64,000 nt of DNA from Pogona vitticeps (lineage: Eukaryota > Chordata > Lepidosauria > Squamata > Agamidae), in contig NC_135794.1 of the NCBI RefSeq assembly GCF_051106095.1, positions 22,632,747 through 22,696,746 of the forward strand, given 5' to 3'. Under the pieces are notes generated by a model. The model worked only from the letters and a program-made list of their open reading frames with translations, was not told the DNA's origin and searched no databases. Position numbers and translations under genes: made by a program. Shown piece by piece: positions 14,501-38,544 of this stretch (positions are counted from its first letter, which is position 1; the number at the start of each line of letters is the position of its first letter).

Positions 14501-16411
14501 TTGAGCTGAAATTCAGGGAATCGGGGGACAAGATCTGGGAAAGATGAGGATGCCAATGGGAGCCTGGAAGCGTAAAAAAGTCTTTAACCACTGAGCCTTG
14601 TGGCCGTGTGGTTAAACTGCAGTCCTGCAGCCAAAACTGTGCTCATGACCTGGGTTCACTCCCAGGTAGCTGGTTCAAGGTTCACTCAGCCTTCCATCCT
14701 TCTTAAATCGATAAATTGAGTACCCAGCTTGCTGGGAGGTGGATGCAGTCTACAGCCTGCATAATTAAGTTGTAAACCCCCAGAGAGTGAGTGTTTTAAG
14801 CGCTGTTGGCTAGTATATAACAGCATACTTTGCTTTTTCTTTCCTCTTAGAACTACTTACACTCTAGAACCACAGGTTTTATCCTCACAAGTTGGATGGA
14901 AGGCCATGACCTCCAGGAAGGGCTCCGAGCAAAATCTTTGAATGCCATGGCTCTTTGATTCCCTGAACATTCAGCTGGCGTTGTTCCCTCCTAATTCCCA
15001 TTGCATCGCCACCCGCAGGACTGGCATCTCGTGGGGTAACAACTAAGAAACAGGTCCCTCCTTTGAACGTTGTGCTCTCTTCTGCCAGGTTTGACTTCTC
15101 CCAGCTCTTCAGGGAAGAGCAGCATCTCTGCTAGTGGCCTTCGGGCGCTGACCGAGTCTCCCCTTCTCTATCAAGGCCACCCTGCTTCCTTGAAAAAGCA
15201 TCCTGCAGGTAAAAATACTTCGCAATTGAAGGAAAGAATAATCACGTGCCGTCAAATGAATTTTGACTTGTGGCCGGCCTTTTCAGAGTTTTCCAGGTAG
15301 AGAGTACTCAGAAGTGTGTTACCCTTCCCTTCCTCTAGGGGCGCCCTGGGACGGTGCAGCTGGCCCAAGGCCACCGAGGCTGGCATTTCTCCCAGGAGGC
15401 AAAGTGGGGGAATTGAACTCCCAACCTCTGGCTTCACAGCCTAATCTACTGAGCTATTAAACCCTTAAGGGGGAGCCTGGAGTTAAACAGCCAATATCCT
15501 CTCGCTAGTCCTAATTAAGAGTCAGTCCATTGAATGGAGTGATGTCAGCACTTATGTAAATCCAGTTGGGTTGATAAGTGTATTGGTTGGGGCCAACAGG
15601 ATGCTAGCCAGTGCGTTTAAAACAAGCCAGGTTTCCGCCTATACGGGAGTGGATGGGCTTTACAATAGTTCCTGGAGGTGCACAGGAGAGCCAATAATTG
15701 TGGGTTCAATCAATCTCACCTCCTTGTTCTCCGGTGGAAAAACCCCCACCATTTGACCTCTCTATTCAACCAGGATTCACAGATACAAGTTATAAAGCTG
15801 CCCCCCTGCTCTTAAACATGCAGTCTGAAAGATGACAGAGAAAGCCGAGGTTGGAGAAGGGGGGAAAAGCAAGCTTCAGATCTGGTTCTTTGTTCCAGAT
15901 TTCTTAGAATGGGAAGTTGGCGTGGAAGCAACTCAAGGACAAAGGCTGCAGGCCACTCTCCTTAGCTGGTGGAGCGGGCGGGGGGGGGGCGGTCTGGCTT
16001 CCCTGGTTGTCTTCCCACAGCTGAAGCCTAATGGAATGGCTGCCCCCAGGGGGGAAAAGGGGGCAAACGAGGAGTGTGATGGACCCAGATTTTCAGAAGG
16101 GCCGATAATGTCCCTGCTTCCTTTTTTCCTCCCCTACGACAGTAGCCCACCCTGCCTTAGATTAAAGCCTTTGCTCTAGCGGGTATTTCCATTGATGCCA
16201 CCAGCAGCTCCCTTAAGGCCGATCTCTTAAGAGGTGTGTGTGCTGATCCTGCCCACCCCTGTGGCCACTTTTCACGCCCACCGTTTCCTTGACAGGAGAG
16301 GACTCCGATGTGTTTGGCGCGGCCGGCGAAGATTGGTCTCCGTTTCGTGGGGCCGTCACCCGAAGGCGTTCCGTCGCCCGGACGTATTCACGGAAAAGGC
16401 TTCTCACTTGA
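1118..16411 (+). CDS. TICRR: TICRR (treslin), 3' part: 17 coding exons
   Basis: TICRR (treslin) with MTBP and TopBP1 allows CDK-dependent loading of CDC45 and replication origin firing in the nucleus. Exons read from splice sites: 1118-1259, 1444-1653, 2107-2240, 4136-4236, 4822-4915, 5108-5187, 6588-6827, 7565-7661, 8306-8339, 9628-9774, 10525-10615, 10741-10802, 11289-11438, 11935-12080, 12280-14494, 15089-15208, 16296-16411. Phase agrees at every junction, giving about 1,392 residues; roughly 500 N-terminal residues lie left of the window. Recognisable stretches include [76 protein letters not shown] and DWPRRKRA, as I recall them from the human protein. The C-terminus [16 protein letters not shown] stops about 8 residues before the human end. 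The first exon's left edge (1118) is the least certain, with a second acceptor near 1130. Confidence 0.95.
2262..2465 (+). mobile_element. tRNA-head SINE, family B
   Basis: Head with GGCTGTGAAGCCAGAGGCTG and GATCGATTCCCC, body GAGAAGAGCCAGCCTGGGTA, end CACCATAAGTCATAATTGA. One of at least six copies in the window; I cannot give its official family name. Confidence 0.75.
3050..3393 (+). mobile_element. Sauria-type SINE
   Basis: tRNA-like head (GGGACGTGCGTGGTGCTGCG, box-B-like AGATCGAATCC at about 3123), a body with GGTACCACCTCGGTGGGAAG, a Bov-B-like tail and terminal AACCTTTACCTTT. It lies in the TICRR intron after the exon ending at 2240. Confidence 0.85.
4390..4475 (-). mobile_element. CR1-like LINE 3' tail fragment
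   Basis: CATAGAACCATAGAATGGAG and TTGGAAGGGGCCTAGAAGG match the general CR1 3' end in reverse; in a TICRR intron. Confidence 0.6.
6061..6455. mobile_element. TA-flanked nonautonomous DNA transposon
   Basis: Starts CAGTGGTGCCCCGCATAGCG and ends with the inverse, TATGCGAGGCACCACTG; TA on both sides. 395 bp. The TA target and CAGTG ends suggest a pogo/Tigger-like (Tc1-mariner) origin. In the TICRR intron just before the exon at 6588. Confidence 0.8.
7697..7950 (-). mobile_element. tRNA-head SINE, family B
   Basis: Reverse copy, from TTGATTCTGACTTAGGGTGG to the tRNA-like head around 7905-7950. It begins about 35 bp after the TICRR exon ending at 7661. Confidence 0.7.
8306..8339 (+). CDS. TICRR: TICRR 34-nt microexon
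   Basis: A 34-nt exon after TTGCAAAG and before a GTAAGC donor. It reads [11 protein letters not shown] and joins in phase to [11 protein letters not shown] in the next exon (9628). It is needed to restore phase between the exons ending at 7661 and starting at 9628, which supports it although its acceptor lacks a long pyrimidine tract. Confidence 0.75.
8680..9092. mobile_element. TA-flanked nonautonomous DNA transposon
   Basis: Starts CAGTGGTGCCCTGCTTGACG and ends CAAGCGGGGCAGCACTG; TA on both sides. 413 bp. Ends resemble the 6061 element, interior differs in part. Confidence 0.8.
11520..11565. repeat. (TC)n microsatellite
   Basis: About 22 TC units in a TICRR intron. Confidence 0.9.
12280..14494 (+). 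CDS. TICRR: TICRR large exon encoding disordered C-terminal region
   Basis: This single exon of 2,215 bp encodes about 738 residues, half of the TICRR sequence in the window. It starts after a pyrimidine-rich acceptor at 12279 with [13 protein letters not shown] and ends at a GTACGT donor with EEVFSFSG. Most of it is rich in Ser, Pro, Gly and charged residues, as expected for a disordered region, and is GC-rich compared with the flanking introns. Conserved islands near its 3' end are [45 protein letters not shown] and [14 protein letters not shown]. Many SP/TP dipeptides are present. The N-terminal half aligns poorly with what I recall of the human protein. Confidence 0.93.
14593..14845 (+). 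mobile_element. tRNA-core SINE, family C
   Basis: Shared core GTTAAACTGCAGTCCTGCAG, GGTTCACTCCCAGGTAGCTG, TCAGCCTTCCATCCTTC and TGAGTACCCAGCTTGCTGGG. Resembles the MIR/ACA-type tRNA SINEs of squamates; exact family not assigned. It lies about 100 bp after the TICRR exon ending at 14494. Confidence 0.7.
15243..15462 (-). mobile_element. tRNA-head SINE, family B
   Basis: Reverse copy in the last TICRR intron, 35 bp after the exon ending at 15208; head ends CTACTGAGCTATT. Confidence 0.75.
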
Positions 16412-16516
16412 ATGGCGAGGCTAGATGGGCTTGTGACTCAGGAATACGAAAAAGGAGAAGGCAGAGCAGTTTGGCGAGCCTTTGGACCTCAAAACCCAGC
16501 TGTCCCTGCCAGCTGC

Positions 16517-16517
16517 C

Positions 16518-16556
<39 letters not shown>
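16517..16556. repeat. (GA)n microsatellite
   Basis: About 18 GA units with one TA interruption, in the TICRR 3' UTR about 106 bp after the stop. Confidence 0.9.
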
Positions 16557-16798
16557 TCCGCTCGGGAACTGAACGGTGGCTTCAGCGCTGGAAACACCTG
16601 CCTTTTATTCTGCTCTAGAACCAGGGGAAGAAAGAGGCCGCTGGGTGCCACCAGCCAAAGTGACTTCAGCAGCATAAAAATCTGGAACTGGGCCACTGTG
16701 TGGCCTTTGCAGGACTCCAGTAAGCCAGTCTTGTAGATATTGGGGAGCAGATGGGGCGGGGGGTGGGGGGAAATCCACTTTTAGATGCTCTTTTGTAA

Positions 16799-16804
16799 AA
16801 TAAA
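16799..16804 (+). terminator. TICRR: TICRR polyadenylation signal candidate
   Basis: AATAAA lies 388 nt after the TICRR stop codon at 16411. It is the first canonical hexamer I see downstream on this strand. Confidence 0.5.
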
Positions 16805-17103
16805 ATAATTTGCTTTGGTCAGGTACTTATTCTTAATGGCATTTTGAGAAGATCTTGTTCCGGGCTCTTCAGATACTAGTCAGAAAGCCAATTCATATCC
16901 TCGTTTTGTGGGTTTTGCCGCAACTGGGTTTCCCCTGCGAGGGATTCTTAAGCCAAAATCCAAACTACCGTCCATCCAGGTGCCAGGTCCATCTCAGCAA
17001 GGAGTACAAACGCCGTACTATTTTGGTCCAGGCTGTGACCCGTTCACTGAAAGGTACGAGGAATATATGAAATACAGTAAACTAACTTACAAAAGGATGT
17101 TGC

Positions 17104-17109
17104 TTTATT
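17104..17109 (-). terminator. KIF7: KIF7 polyadenylation signal candidate
   Basis: TTTATT on the plus strand, AATAAA on the KIF7 strand, lies about 360 nt beyond the KIF7 stop at 17470. With the TICRR signal at 16799 it would leave roughly 300 bp between the two convergent transcripts. Confidence 0.5.
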
Positions 17110-17469
17110 AGAAAACAATAGTATAAAAGGTTATTTAAAATATTTACACAGTTCCTAATATCATTTCATATAGTAAACACTCTGAATAGCTTCCCCACGT
17201 TAGACAAGCGTCTTCCTTGGGGGGGGAGGCACCAGGATTGTAAATAAGGACACCTACTGTAGAATTAAAAGCTCCATCTGCTTCTTCTCGGCTCCTCCTT
17301 GATCCCAAGAGGGGAGCAGGGAAAAATAAAAACTCCAGGCAGCTCCTATAAAAGGCTTGTTAGCTCCAGGGGGACATTAGCCCCTTCAGGGACTGCTGGT
17401 ACAGGCTGGTGTATTCATGCCTTTGGCAAGCAGCCTCCACGACGTGTCAGCTTTGAGACGGAGCAGGGC

Positions 17470-31164
<13,695 letters not shown>

Positions 31165-31262
31165 GGTCGGCTCGAAGAATCACGACAGCCATCAACCAAG
31201 CAAGGGCACCCTCTCCCAGCCTGGGACACAAGCGGAAAAACAAGTCAAATGAATAACAATTA

Positions 31263-31465
31263 TGTGTCGTCCCATCAATTCTGACTTGCTGTGACCCCTT
31301 CCAGGGTTTTCCAGGTAGAGCGTACTCAGAAGTGTATTACCATTCCCTTCCATTAGGGGCGCTGTGGGACTGTGCAGCAGGCCCAAGGCTACCCAGGCTG
31401 GTTCTTCTCCCAAGAGGCCCAAGTGGGGGAATCAAGACCCAAACCACTGAGCTATCCAGCCAGCA
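31263..31465 (-). mobile_element. tRNA-head SINE, family B
   Basis: Reverse copy only about 45 bp upstream of the probable acceptor of the first KIF7 coding exon (31220/31221), that is, in the intron next to it. Confidence 0.75.
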
Positions 31466-31815
31466 ACACTCAAATTAGAGCACATAATATTGTCTCAGTA
31501 AAAAAAAATAAACACACATGCACACACACACAAAGGAGAAAAAATTTGCAAAGTCTCACTGGTCACATTTTTACATTACATTAAGCACTGTCTGTCACAT
31601 CAATGTTGTCTTTTAAATGTTGAAACAAACCAGAGTTTGTTTCCCCCCCCCCCCACCTTCTCCCTTGCTCCTTTCGTCAGCTTCTGTATTCAAGACAGGC
31701 ACTGGAGAAACAAGCCTATGAAAAAGCCACTTTTCCAAAGTCAAGGATAACAACAGCCCCGGTTTAAACCAAACCAACGCTTGCAAGCCAACCCGAAGCT
31801 GCCATTTCTAACTGT

Positions 31816-32230
31816 CTTTTTTTGCCCAGCTAAGGAGAAAGACCGAATTTGTGGCGCCATGTTCGGTCACCATCACAAATTTAACAAATTCGCTACCAGG
31901 TTTGCTTCCTTGTGCGGACCGGACGGTCACACTTTGGTTTGACTTTTCTAGGCCTCCTAGGAGCCTGAGGAAGTCCAGCCACCCCCGATTTATGCGATGG
32001 AGTAGGGGCACCCCCCTATATAAAACTGACATGGAAATGGCGAGTGGTTTGTGCGAATCTGATACAGAAAACAACAACCGAAGCGTCCCAGTGGCAGCCC
32101 CAAATTATTCTCTACAACAGGTTTCTGTAAGAACGTTCTGTGACCCTTTTATGTTAAGACCCCCGGGGGAGTCTAAATACAAAATGCATTAAAAATGGGA
32201 ACCTAATATACAATAAAAGCGAGACAATAT
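31816..32230. other. Unassigned block with CpGs and a TATA-like motif
   Basis: More CpG-rich and less repetitive-looking than its flanks, with CTATATAAAACTGAC at about 32017 and GTGGCGCCATGTTCGGTCAC at about 31851. On the minus strand a 90-codon frame stays open but resembles nothing I can name. It may be an old repeat or an unannotated exon or promoter. Confidence 0.3.
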
Positions 32231-32639
32231 CCGAAGGGGCCGACGTCCGGCCAAGGCCTGCCTGTGCCACTTTGGCAGATGGAACAAAATGAAAGCAAGG
32301 GAAAAGTTTTTGCCTGAGTTCACTCATTATTGCTTTTAATGAGTCTCGATCCATGCCAGCAACTCACCCGGGTGTCTTTCTGGCAGCCCCCCCCCCCCAG
32401 CATCGGGCAAAGCTCTCCTCCAGCACCCGATTTTGCATGCATTCCTGATTCCCTAAACAGCCCCCCATGAACCAACTTTTTGCACGAATTAGAGAAATCC
32501 CTTCTCACGTTGCATCTGTCCATGCAACCCTTGGGAAAACAGGATCCCCTTTCGTTTTGGAAAAAAAGGGGGGGGGTACAAGTCAATTTTGCTACCCGCC
32601 AGCTTAGGACCAGCCACCCCCCCATACTGATGCAATAAA

Positions 32640-33310
32640 GGAGGCGGGCGTTCAATTCCCCCCCCCGGGCGCGCATCAGTTTCCCCAAAACGCAACCCAG
32701 CCGGCCATGCAGGGCTCATCCTGGACGCCCCCCCAGGAGAAAGAGGGCAGAGAGGGACAGAGGAGGAGAGACTCTGCGCATGTTCAGAGGACCTGAATCC
32801 CCCCCCCCCGCCCTGGCTGTTGCTCGCCTGCCTACCTCCCTTCCCGCGGAAGCTCCGGAGCGCCGCGGAGAGCATCACAGGGGGGGCCGTGGGGTGGACC
32901 GCCCGCCCCCCACCGCCCCAGATCGGCGCGGAGAAATGGCGTCAAAAGGGGGCGCCTCCCTCCCTGCCAGGCCGGCCTCCTCCTCCTCCTCCTCTGGCCC
33001 ACCGCCCGCAAAAGAAAGGGGGCCGGGAGATAGGGAGGAGCGTGAGATGGGAGCAAGCTTTGGGAACCTCCCTCCTGCTCTCTTTTTTTTGGGGGGGGAG
33101 GACTACAAGCCCCAGAATGCGGGCCTTGGCGGCGTCGTTTCCCCTCCGGGCTGGGTGGGATCCGGCCCCCTCGTGGGCGGGGGACGATGGGCTTGGGAGT
33201 CGTGCGCCAGGCAACCCGGGTCCTGGCCGCCAGGAGCGCGCAAAGGCGAATCGATTTCTTCTCCGCGATACAATGTTGCAAGAAAGCCGGGAGGGCGAGA
33301 TCCAGCGGGG
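32640..33310. promoter_or_regulatory. KIF7: GC/CpG-rich region, probable KIF7 promoter
   Basis: This stretch is strongly GC-rich with many CpGs, unlike its surroundings, and lies 1.5-2.1 kb upstream of the KIF7 start codon. It holds a near-perfect ZNF143-type motif at 33102-33120. On the KIF7 strand a candidate donor (GTAGGC, plus-strand 32831-32836) could end a noncoding first exon. The RERGL-like gene starts only 1.3 kb to the right on the other strand, so the region may serve both genes. No transcript evidence is available here. Confidence 0.55.
33102..33120 (+). promoter_or_regulatory. ZNF143/THAP11-type motif
   Basis: ACTACAAGCCCCAGAATGC differs by one or two bases from the SBS consensus bound by ZNF143 (and co-bound by THAP11/HCFC1) at many vertebrate CpG promoters. 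Its place inside the CpG-rich region upstream of KIF7 fits a promoter role. Confidence 0.6.
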
Positions 33311-33482
33311 CTCTCCTTTACTTCCGAGTAAAGAGCCCAAGGCCTGCCGCGGGAAGCCTCCGCTCCTCTCCCACCATCGAGACGCCTTCTGTCCCATCTT
33401 TCACTGTTCAAACGTGATTCTTTGCTTTCTTTTCCTGGGTCCCGCCTAACTCTGCGATTCTGAGAGGACGAGGATGATCGTT

Positions 33483-33632
33483 AATGGACAACTCAATAGC
33501 TCAGTGATTTAGATAATCTGGCTGCCGAGCCAGAGGTTGGGAGTTCGATTCCCCCACCGGGTCCGTCCTTGACGGGGGTTGGACTTGATGATCTTACAGG
33601 GTCCCTTCCGATTTCTGCAGTTTCAAGATTAT
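33483..33632 (+). mobile_element. tRNA-head SINE with CR1-like tail, family D
   Basis: Head with AATAGCTCAGTGATTTAGAT and GGGAGTTCGATTCCCCCACC; tail GGACTTGATGATCTTACAGG like a CR1 end. The reverse copies at 30110-30240, 36655-36775, 42190-42312 and 56110-56255 share both parts. Confidence 0.7.
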
Positions 33633-34230
33633 TATAATTAGCTGTTGAAAATTAGCTTTACCAGCAGGCGAAAGTCCGGGCTGAGCCTTAAAGGCATCGT
33701 GCAATAAGATCGTCCGAAGAAAGAAAATAGAATTAGATAAAGACTGCCTTTTTAAATTAGATTTTTGGGACATGGGGCGAGTTTGAATGTATGGAAGATG
33801 AACCATCGGTGGAGAGAGAGCCCCCCCCCCCAGCCCTGAGAAGCACAGATCTCTATGGATCATGCCTCCCACAGGTGCCTACTGCGAGGCTGCTAGTCTC
33901 CTCGGCAGTAAGCCCAGCCGGCTTCGATTAATTTCCAAAGATAAATCTGGTGGCCTCTTGATGCTTTGTTGCGTAACATTTAAGTAAACACACCATTAAC
34001 ACTACAAAATGATTTAACCCCCCCCCATACTACGTTATAGTCATCTGTAACTGAGTTGCGCTAACAGTTACATGTTGGTAGTTACAAGTAACTCGTTCTG
34101 TGTCACTTCAGGGCTCTGGCAAGTGAAAAGAACTGGGTTTTTTCCCCCCAGTATCCTAAATGCAGGGATAAATTTCCTGTGGAGTCCCTGGTGTTGATTT
34201 CATGGCGAATAAAATTAGTGTACTGGTCTT

Positions 34231-34261
34231 TTGTGTGTGTGTGTGTGTGTTGTGTGTGTGT
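34231..34261. repeat. (TG)n microsatellite
   Basis: TG units with one interruption, about 300 bp upstream of the RERGL-like start codon. Confidence 0.85.
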
Positions 34262-34556
34262 CGTTTTTAAAGGGGAAATCTTTTAAATCAGTTGCAAGCT
34301 CCCAGGAGGGAACCCCCTTTCCGTTCATGAAGAATGGTACGACCCATGCAAAAGACAACTAGATTTTCCAAGAGTTGGAAGAGACTCATTCGCTCTCAGG
34401 GAGAAAGAGCGAAGGAAAAAGTCAAGCAGCGGGCAGAAAGAAGCCCCGAACCAGCTTTCCTCCATGGTTCTCCGGATCCCCTTGCGGAGAAGTGCCAGCT
34501 TCACCCCGGACCACCACCAAGCCGGGGCGGAGGCATCCCCACCGGGGCCGCTGAAG

Positions 34557-37500
34557 ATGGAAGCCAACGTGGTGGTGCTGGGCGCGGACCGCGTGGGAAA
34601 ATCCGGTGAGCCGCTTCTTTCTGGGGCTTAAAAAAATAAAGGGAACAAGGAAGGGGGTCCGAGGTAGACCCACCTGGTCTCTCAAGCGGCCGAACAACCC
34701 TCCGAAGGGCAGAAGTGGGCAGATCTCGGGGGAGATGGGGGGGGGTTTTCTCTGCTGGATCTGTGCATCAATGCACATTGGACATGTGCCACTTCAAGGA
34801 CACGATTCCCCACTTCCCAAAAGAAGAGTGAGAACTGTCTCGGGGGTTTCATACCCTCTGTATGTCTTGAAAGACATTTCCTCCCCTGCCCTGGGTTCTT
34901 TTAGCGGGAAAGGTGGGATAAAAATATTCCAAAGAAATCCATCTATTAGGTTTCCTAAAGGATGCGAAGCAAGGAGGCGAAAATATAAAAGTAGCTCATG
35001 CTCTTGCATGTAGTACAGAATGTATTTTCCGCCACCCCAGCCTTTGGTAATATAGTGGTTTTGATGTCTGGTTAAGTAGCCAGAGGTTGAGATTTTGATT
35101 CCCCCACGATGTCTCCTGGGAGAAGAGCCAGCCTGGGTAGCCTTGGGCCAGCTGCACAGCCCCAGGGTGCCCCTAGAGGAAGGGAAGGGGAATACACTTT
35201 TGAGTACCTGGAAAACCCTAAAAGGTCACCATAAGTCAAAATTGACGTGACAGCACATCATCATTATGGTTATTAATGTTATCCTTACTATTATTACTAC
35301 TACTGTAGTTTTGAGCAATATGTGCATCCACAGTATTGTCTTTATCACTACTCAGAGGTCAATCCCACCAATTTAAATGGGGTGCATTTCCAAACATTAT
35401 AAAGCTGAGGTTTGCAGCCTGAATTCCATAAAGCTGAACCCAAGTGGAGTGGCTGTATCTGGTACGACATTCCAGATTGGGTGCAATATCAACCGAAGAC
35501 TCAGATGCGAAGCAAAGGGTTCCTAGCAAATTAACAGCCCTATCAGGTGTTGTTCTCACAAAGTGCTAATAAATTAGCAGCTCTGTCATATGTTCCTGCA
35601 AAATCTGGTGCATACAGAGCAGATACTACGGTGATGTGGGGCTTTAGTTCTGAATCAACATGCATAAGATGAAACTATAAACATGCATAAGATTCCAGTC
35701 TTCAGTCACTGGAATTTGAGCATAAGGTCATGATTGCAAGCATATGGACTGAACTGCACAATGTTTGTTTGACTTCCAAAAGAAAACCTATACATTTCCT
35801 GCTGCAGAAGTATATGTTGACGAGGCTCATATTTGCCAGGCTGATTTTCCGTATAGCGCCCCTTTTTCCGCTTATCCCTTTTCTTAGCTTCACAACAGAA
35901 TGCCGTCATGTCCCAGACCCGACAAATCTGTCCTGTAAATCAGTAACACAACACCTGCTCTTTTTCACAGCTTTGACAGTGCGCTTTCTCACCCGGAGGT
36001 TCATCGGAGAATACGGAAACATGGGTAAGTGTCGTGGGTAGACCGGCATCAAGAGATTCATGCTCGTTTGTTTTCTCTTGACTTTTCGGGAGAGAGGGCT
36101 GGATGGTCCAGGAAAGCAGAGAAGTCCGCTCTGCAAGAATTAATTCTAAAACAACAGCTGGATTGTTTTTGTGAGACGATGAGCAAGCTTCATCATAAGC
36201 TTCCCAAACCCGGCATTAGAGGTGTGCGTATTTGTGTTTGGGGAATACAGTTCCCCCACATGGCCTACATAGCCACAATTTTATACGCAAAGAGTTGTTT
36301 TCTTTTTCACAAAAACTTCTGGCTTGAACACATCCGACTCTTCCTGAAAAGCAAATACCCCACGGATGTGGCACAAAGGCTGATGTTTGTGTATTAGCCT
36401 ACAGCCGATTGGCATTAGCTGGTTGCCTACCGCTAGGACGTTTTGGCAGTCAATGCTTTGACACGGCTGGATCATTGTTATTAATTCAACCAGTGGCATA
36501 TTCTTTCCCTCCTTTCATTCTTTGCCCGCCCTGACAATGATGTTCATCGTCTGCATGAATCTGCAGCCAAAACAGTACACCCCATGTATCTGAAGAAATG
36601 GACTGGAATTCCAGAAAATATCACACCGAACTAAATCTGTTAGTCCTCCAGAGGCTGTGGAATTTACGAGCTTACAACAGCAGAGCTGGAAGTGACCCCC
36701 ACGGGGGGAATCAAACTCCCAACCTCTGGCTCTGCAGCCAGAGACCTCAACCACTAAGCTATCCAAACTGGTCTTCTTTTATGTACTTTTGCACACCATG
36801 TCCAGAAAGGTCTGTTTCCCCATAGGCAGTGCCACCATTGGTCAGCCTGTCTCTGGCATCAAGGCTGAGGGCCATGCAGCTTCATATGTTGTGTGTAATT
36901 CGCTCAAGTAATACGCTTTGTGGGGGGGGGGGGCAGGAGGTCTGCTGATCTCTAAGAACCAGAGATGAGTGTCAGTTTGCAAAGGGAACAGTAGGTTCAG
37001 GATGGGAGAGCGCAAGTTTTCATCCTTTGGGCATGGCTTTCTGGCAGTGAGAACTTTTCTGCTTTTCCCCACCCAGAGTCTGTCTACACCCATACTTTGG
37101 CGCTAGAAGGCAGAGAGGTGGTTTTCCACATCTGGGACTTTCCTTGTTCACAGGTGAGGGCGTTCGCCGGCGGGATCCCATGTTATCTTCTTTCCTACCT
37201 TTGCTTCCCACCTTCGAACGCGGTCACCCTCCACAACAAATCCTTAGAATAACCTCTCTCTCTCCCCCCCCCTCTCCTTTGAGGATGGGATAAGAGTCTA
37301 GAAAAATATCATTTCTGGGCACAGGAGCCCTATACGAGGGCAGACATATATCTGCAGGCCCATGGGGGGGGGGAGCTGTTTCGGCACCTTCTCAGTGGAC
37401 AAAATGTAATTTCTTTAAATACTCCTGATTTGTTGCTGATGCAGGGGTTAAACTGCAGTACTGCGGTCAAGACTCTGTTCATGAGTTCTGTTCCATGTAG

Positions 37501-38003
37501 CCTGCATAATTCATTTGCAAACTGCTGAGCGAGTGCTCTTAAATTCAAAACTGAGCCCTGTTGGTCTCCCCCTTCAGGAAAAGGCAGAGGAGAGCTCGCC
37601 GGGGGATAAGCGCATCCAGTGGGCCGACGGCTTCGTTCTGGTCTATAGCATCTGTGACCGGGCCAGCTTCGACAGCGTCCAGCCCAAAGTCCAGGTCATC
37701 AAGGCCGCCAAGGAGGGCCCCAGCCAGGAGAAAATCCCCATTGTCATTGTGGGGAACAAGCGAGACCTGCACCACCATCGCACCGTCTCCAGCGAGGAAG
37801 GACGGCTCCTGGCCCTCTCCCTGGACTGCGAGTTCTATGAAGTATCGGCTGCCGAAGCCTCGCACGGGGCCCTCCTGGTCTTCCACGCGCTGGCTGAGCG
37901 CCTGTGCGAGGCCAAGCTGGCCCTCAAGAAAGGGACCGGGATCCGCAGCATCGTCAAGAGCGTGTCGGCCGTCTTTGCCCGGAAAAGGACGGACTCGATG
38001 TAA
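34557..38003 (+). CDS. RERGL-like Ras-family small GTPase, 4 exons
   Basis: Exons 34557-34605, 35971-36024, 37077-37153 and 37578-38003 total 606 nt, 201 residues. The closest family I recall is RERGL: shared stretches include ALTVRFLT-RFIGEY, PCSQ in place of the usual DTAGQ, WADGFV-VY, VGNKRDL and a basic C-terminus without CAAX box (VFARKRTDSM). P-loop GADRVGKS is intact (9-16) and G4 is NKRD (120-123). Switch I reads EYGNMESVY with no G2 threonine and one residue fewer than RERG. G3 is DFPCSQ (55-60), lacking both the glycine of DxxG and a normally placed catalytic glutamine. Nucleotide binding may survive while normal GTP hydrolysis and effector switching look unlikely; RERGL itself shows the same tendency. 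Human RERGL lies on 12p, so this copy beside PLIN1 is probably a paralogue lost in mammals. Its substrate or partner is unknown. Confidence 0.85.
35048..35262 (+). mobile_element. tRNA-head SINE, family B
   Basis: Forward copy in the first intron of the RERGL-like gene; ends CACCATAAGTCAAAATTGAC. Confidence 0.75.
36655..36775 (-). mobile_element. SINE family D
   Basis: Reverse copy in the RERGL-like gene's second intron; AGCTGGAAGTGACC tail and AATCAAACTCCCAACCTCTG head. Confidence 0.65.
37440..37545 (+). mobile_element. tRNA-core SINE family C, fragment
   Basis: Head GGTTAAACTGCAGTACTGCG joined to a family C end; the middle is missing. It ends only about 30 bp before the acceptor of the last exon of the RERGL-like gene. 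Confidence 0.6.
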
Positions 38004-38544
38004 GACGGAGGGAGGACCTGGGGACGGCTCGGCCTCCCAGCCTCCTCCACTCAATGGGATTTCTCTTGTGTAAAATGATGCACCTCCTTGTTCTCTTAAC
38101 CCAGAGGGGAGAAGCTTTTGGGGAGACCTCGTGGCCCTTGTTTGGCCCATGGGGTGCAACCACACCCCCAAAAAGGGCAAATGTTATGAAAACTCCCACA
38201 ATTATCTGTTCCAACTTCCATCTTCATATGGGGGGGCTATTTTACTGTAAAAGCACTACCCCAGCAACTTTCCAGATTTTTTTTTGGGGGGGGAGAGGCC
38301 CACAGAGTTCAAAAACAGCCTAGGTGGCCATGTGTGGCCGTTGACCCCTGTCAACTCCAGCATTAACCGTACCCCAAAATTAGCAGGCTGCAGGATGGCC
38401 CGGCCGAAGAGGTGGTGATACAGGGGGCTGCCTGGATGTCCAGATAACCTGCAGTCCTCCACCCTTTCCCACTACCAGCACCTCAAGAGGGTAGGGCTTT
38501 AAATAAGAATCCATAGATGTTGGTTGGTTCCTCTCTTTCCCTCT

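Larger units (their letters stand above)
16412..17469. other. TICRR-KIF7 convergent 3' spacer
   Basis: About 1.06 kb between the two stop codons, presumably the two 3' UTRs. It holds a GA repeat (16517-16556), a G-rich patch (16756-16770) and one polyadenylation hexamer for each gene. I see no further gene. Confidence 0.7.
31221..34556. other. KIF7-RERGL-like divergent spacer
   Basis: Contains a family B SINE, an unexplained block (31816-32230), the GC-rich promoter region, a family D SINE and a TG repeat. No protein gene was recognised. Confidence 0.65.

Noticed and set aside
33102-33120. Treating all ACTACAACTCCCA copies as functional sites
   Set aside because: Several lie in introns or repeat-like sequence; only the copies in GC-rich promoter regions are listed as candidate sites.
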